In this document: positions 23,051 through 23,499 of the stretch, piece by piece
Numbering within the stretch: position 1 is the first letter of the stretch
How the letters are laid out: each line of letters begins with the position of its first letter
From: CAZSDU01 sp964605775
GTDB taxonomy: Bacteria > Bacteroidota > Bacteroidia > Bacteroidales > FEN-979
NCBI GenBank assembly: GCA_964605775.1
Contig: CAZSDU010000033.1
Location: 1-23,499, forward strand
Direction of reading: 5' to 3'
Length of the DNA: 23,499 nt
Notes under the pieces: model-generated
Databases searched by the model: none
What the model was told of the DNA's origin: nothing
Seen by the model: the letters and a program-made list of their open reading frames with translations, nothing else
Program-made: the position numbers and the translations under genes

Positions 23051-23499
23051 ATGGATTCCGTCCTGATTAAAACCAATTTCTCGTTTCCCGGTCAGAAGAA
23101 CCTGTATAAAGGGAAAGTTAGAGACGTTTATAATATCGATGACCAATACCTGGTGATGGTGGCCAGCGATCGTATTTCAGCCTTTGATGTGGTTTTACCC
23201 CGTGGAATTCCATACAAAGGACAGGTGCTTAACCAGATTGCTTCCATGTTTCTGGATGCTACTGCTGACCTGTGTCCTAACTGGAAAATCGCCTCGCCTG
23301 ATCCCAATGTCACCATCGGAAGGTATTGTAAAATCTATCCCGTGGAAATGATCATCCGGGGCTATCTTACCGGTAGTTCCTGGAGAACTTACCAGAAAGG
23401 CATACGCGATATTTGTGGAGTCACGGTTCCGGATGGGATGAAAGAACATCAGCGTTTTCCTGAACCCATTATCACACCCACTACCAAAGCTGCTGAAGG
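23051..23499 (+). CDS. purC: SAICAR synthetase, 5' part, cut by window end
   Basis: 149 complete codons from ATG 23051, open to the window edge. Phosphoribosylaminoimidazole-succinocarboxamide synthase joins CAIR and aspartate using ATP in purine synthesis. Motifs: LYKGKVRDVYNID (19-31), VASDRISAFDVVLP (37-50), GQVLNQIASMF (57-67), PVEMIIRGYLTGSSWRTYQK (97-116) and PEPIITPTTKAAE at the edge. This longer N-terminal arrangement, with RGYLTGSSW, matches the about 300-residue purC type common in Bacteroidetes, so roughly half of the protein is visible. No internal defect is seen. Confidence 0.95.
   Translation, partial: MDSVLIKTNFSFPGQKNLYKGKVRDVYNIDDQYLVMVASDRISAFDVVLPRGIPYKGQVLNQIASMFLDATADLCPNWKIASPDPNVTIGRYCKIYPVEMIIRGYLTGSSWRTYQKGIRDICGVTVPDGMKEHQRFPEPIITPTTKAAE

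Overview
The window looks like a chromosome piece from an anaerobic or fermentative member of the Bacteroidetes (Bacteroidales-like). The signs are a secreted protein with a C-terminal type IX secretion sorting domain, a gldF-gldG pair, several promoters of the phylum's TAnnTTTG -7 type, little visible Shine-Dalgarno sequence, and AT-rich gaps with short simple repeats. No rRNA, tRNA, CRISPR array, transposase or prophage gene is visible. The species cannot be named from the sequence alone.

Layout. 1-927 is an accessory-looking, gene-poor edge. It holds structured non-coding DNA (an 8-9 bp GC-rich hairpin, a pair of GTTAGC direct repeats, a 64-nt near-perfect inverted repeat), then a small ORF that appears to join the start of a type I restriction HsdR subunit to a type IX sorting-domain tail. 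928-3903 (minus) is a large receiver/ATP-grasp protein with a pyruvate phosphate dikinase N-terminal-like domain. 3979-4881 (plus) is a secreted type IX cargo protein. 15374 down to 4893 is one minus-strand transcription unit: a second, longer receiver/ATP-grasp paralogue with a duplicated N-terminal sensor domain, a NuoE-like subunit, a NuoF/HydB-like subunit, a 1234-residue fused iron-sulfur flavoprotein, and a ferritin-like protein. Divergent from it, across a 258-bp AT-rich control region, is gdhA, which ends in a strong intrinsic terminator. 17016-20621 (minus) is gldF-gldG plus a DUF4340-like membrane-anchored protein. 20665-21993 (minus) holds methylglyoxal synthase and a divergent member of the SAM hydroxide adenosyltransferase family. 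22037 onward (plus) holds phoH and the 5' part of purC, which is cut by the window edge.

How the genes may work together (inference). The NuoE/NuoF/fused-flavoprotein trio has the parts of a soluble electron-bifurcating complex: an NADH/FMN module, a GltD/NfnB-type NADPH/FAD module and many Fe-S clusters. It has no hydrogenase H-cluster domain, and its formate-dehydrogenase-like domain lacks the catalytic Cys/Sec and the terminal cofactor-binding domain. The best reading is a transhydrogenase linking the NADH, NADPH and ferredoxin pools, not a formate dehydrogenase. The adjacent glutamate dehydrogenase uses NAD(P)H to assimilate ammonium. The first gene of the same unit, and a paralogue just beyond its far end, encode unusual receiver/ATP-grasp proteins that lack the phosphohistidine and PEP-binding domains of real PEP synthase. 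They are good candidates for signalling or regulatory partners of the redox complex.
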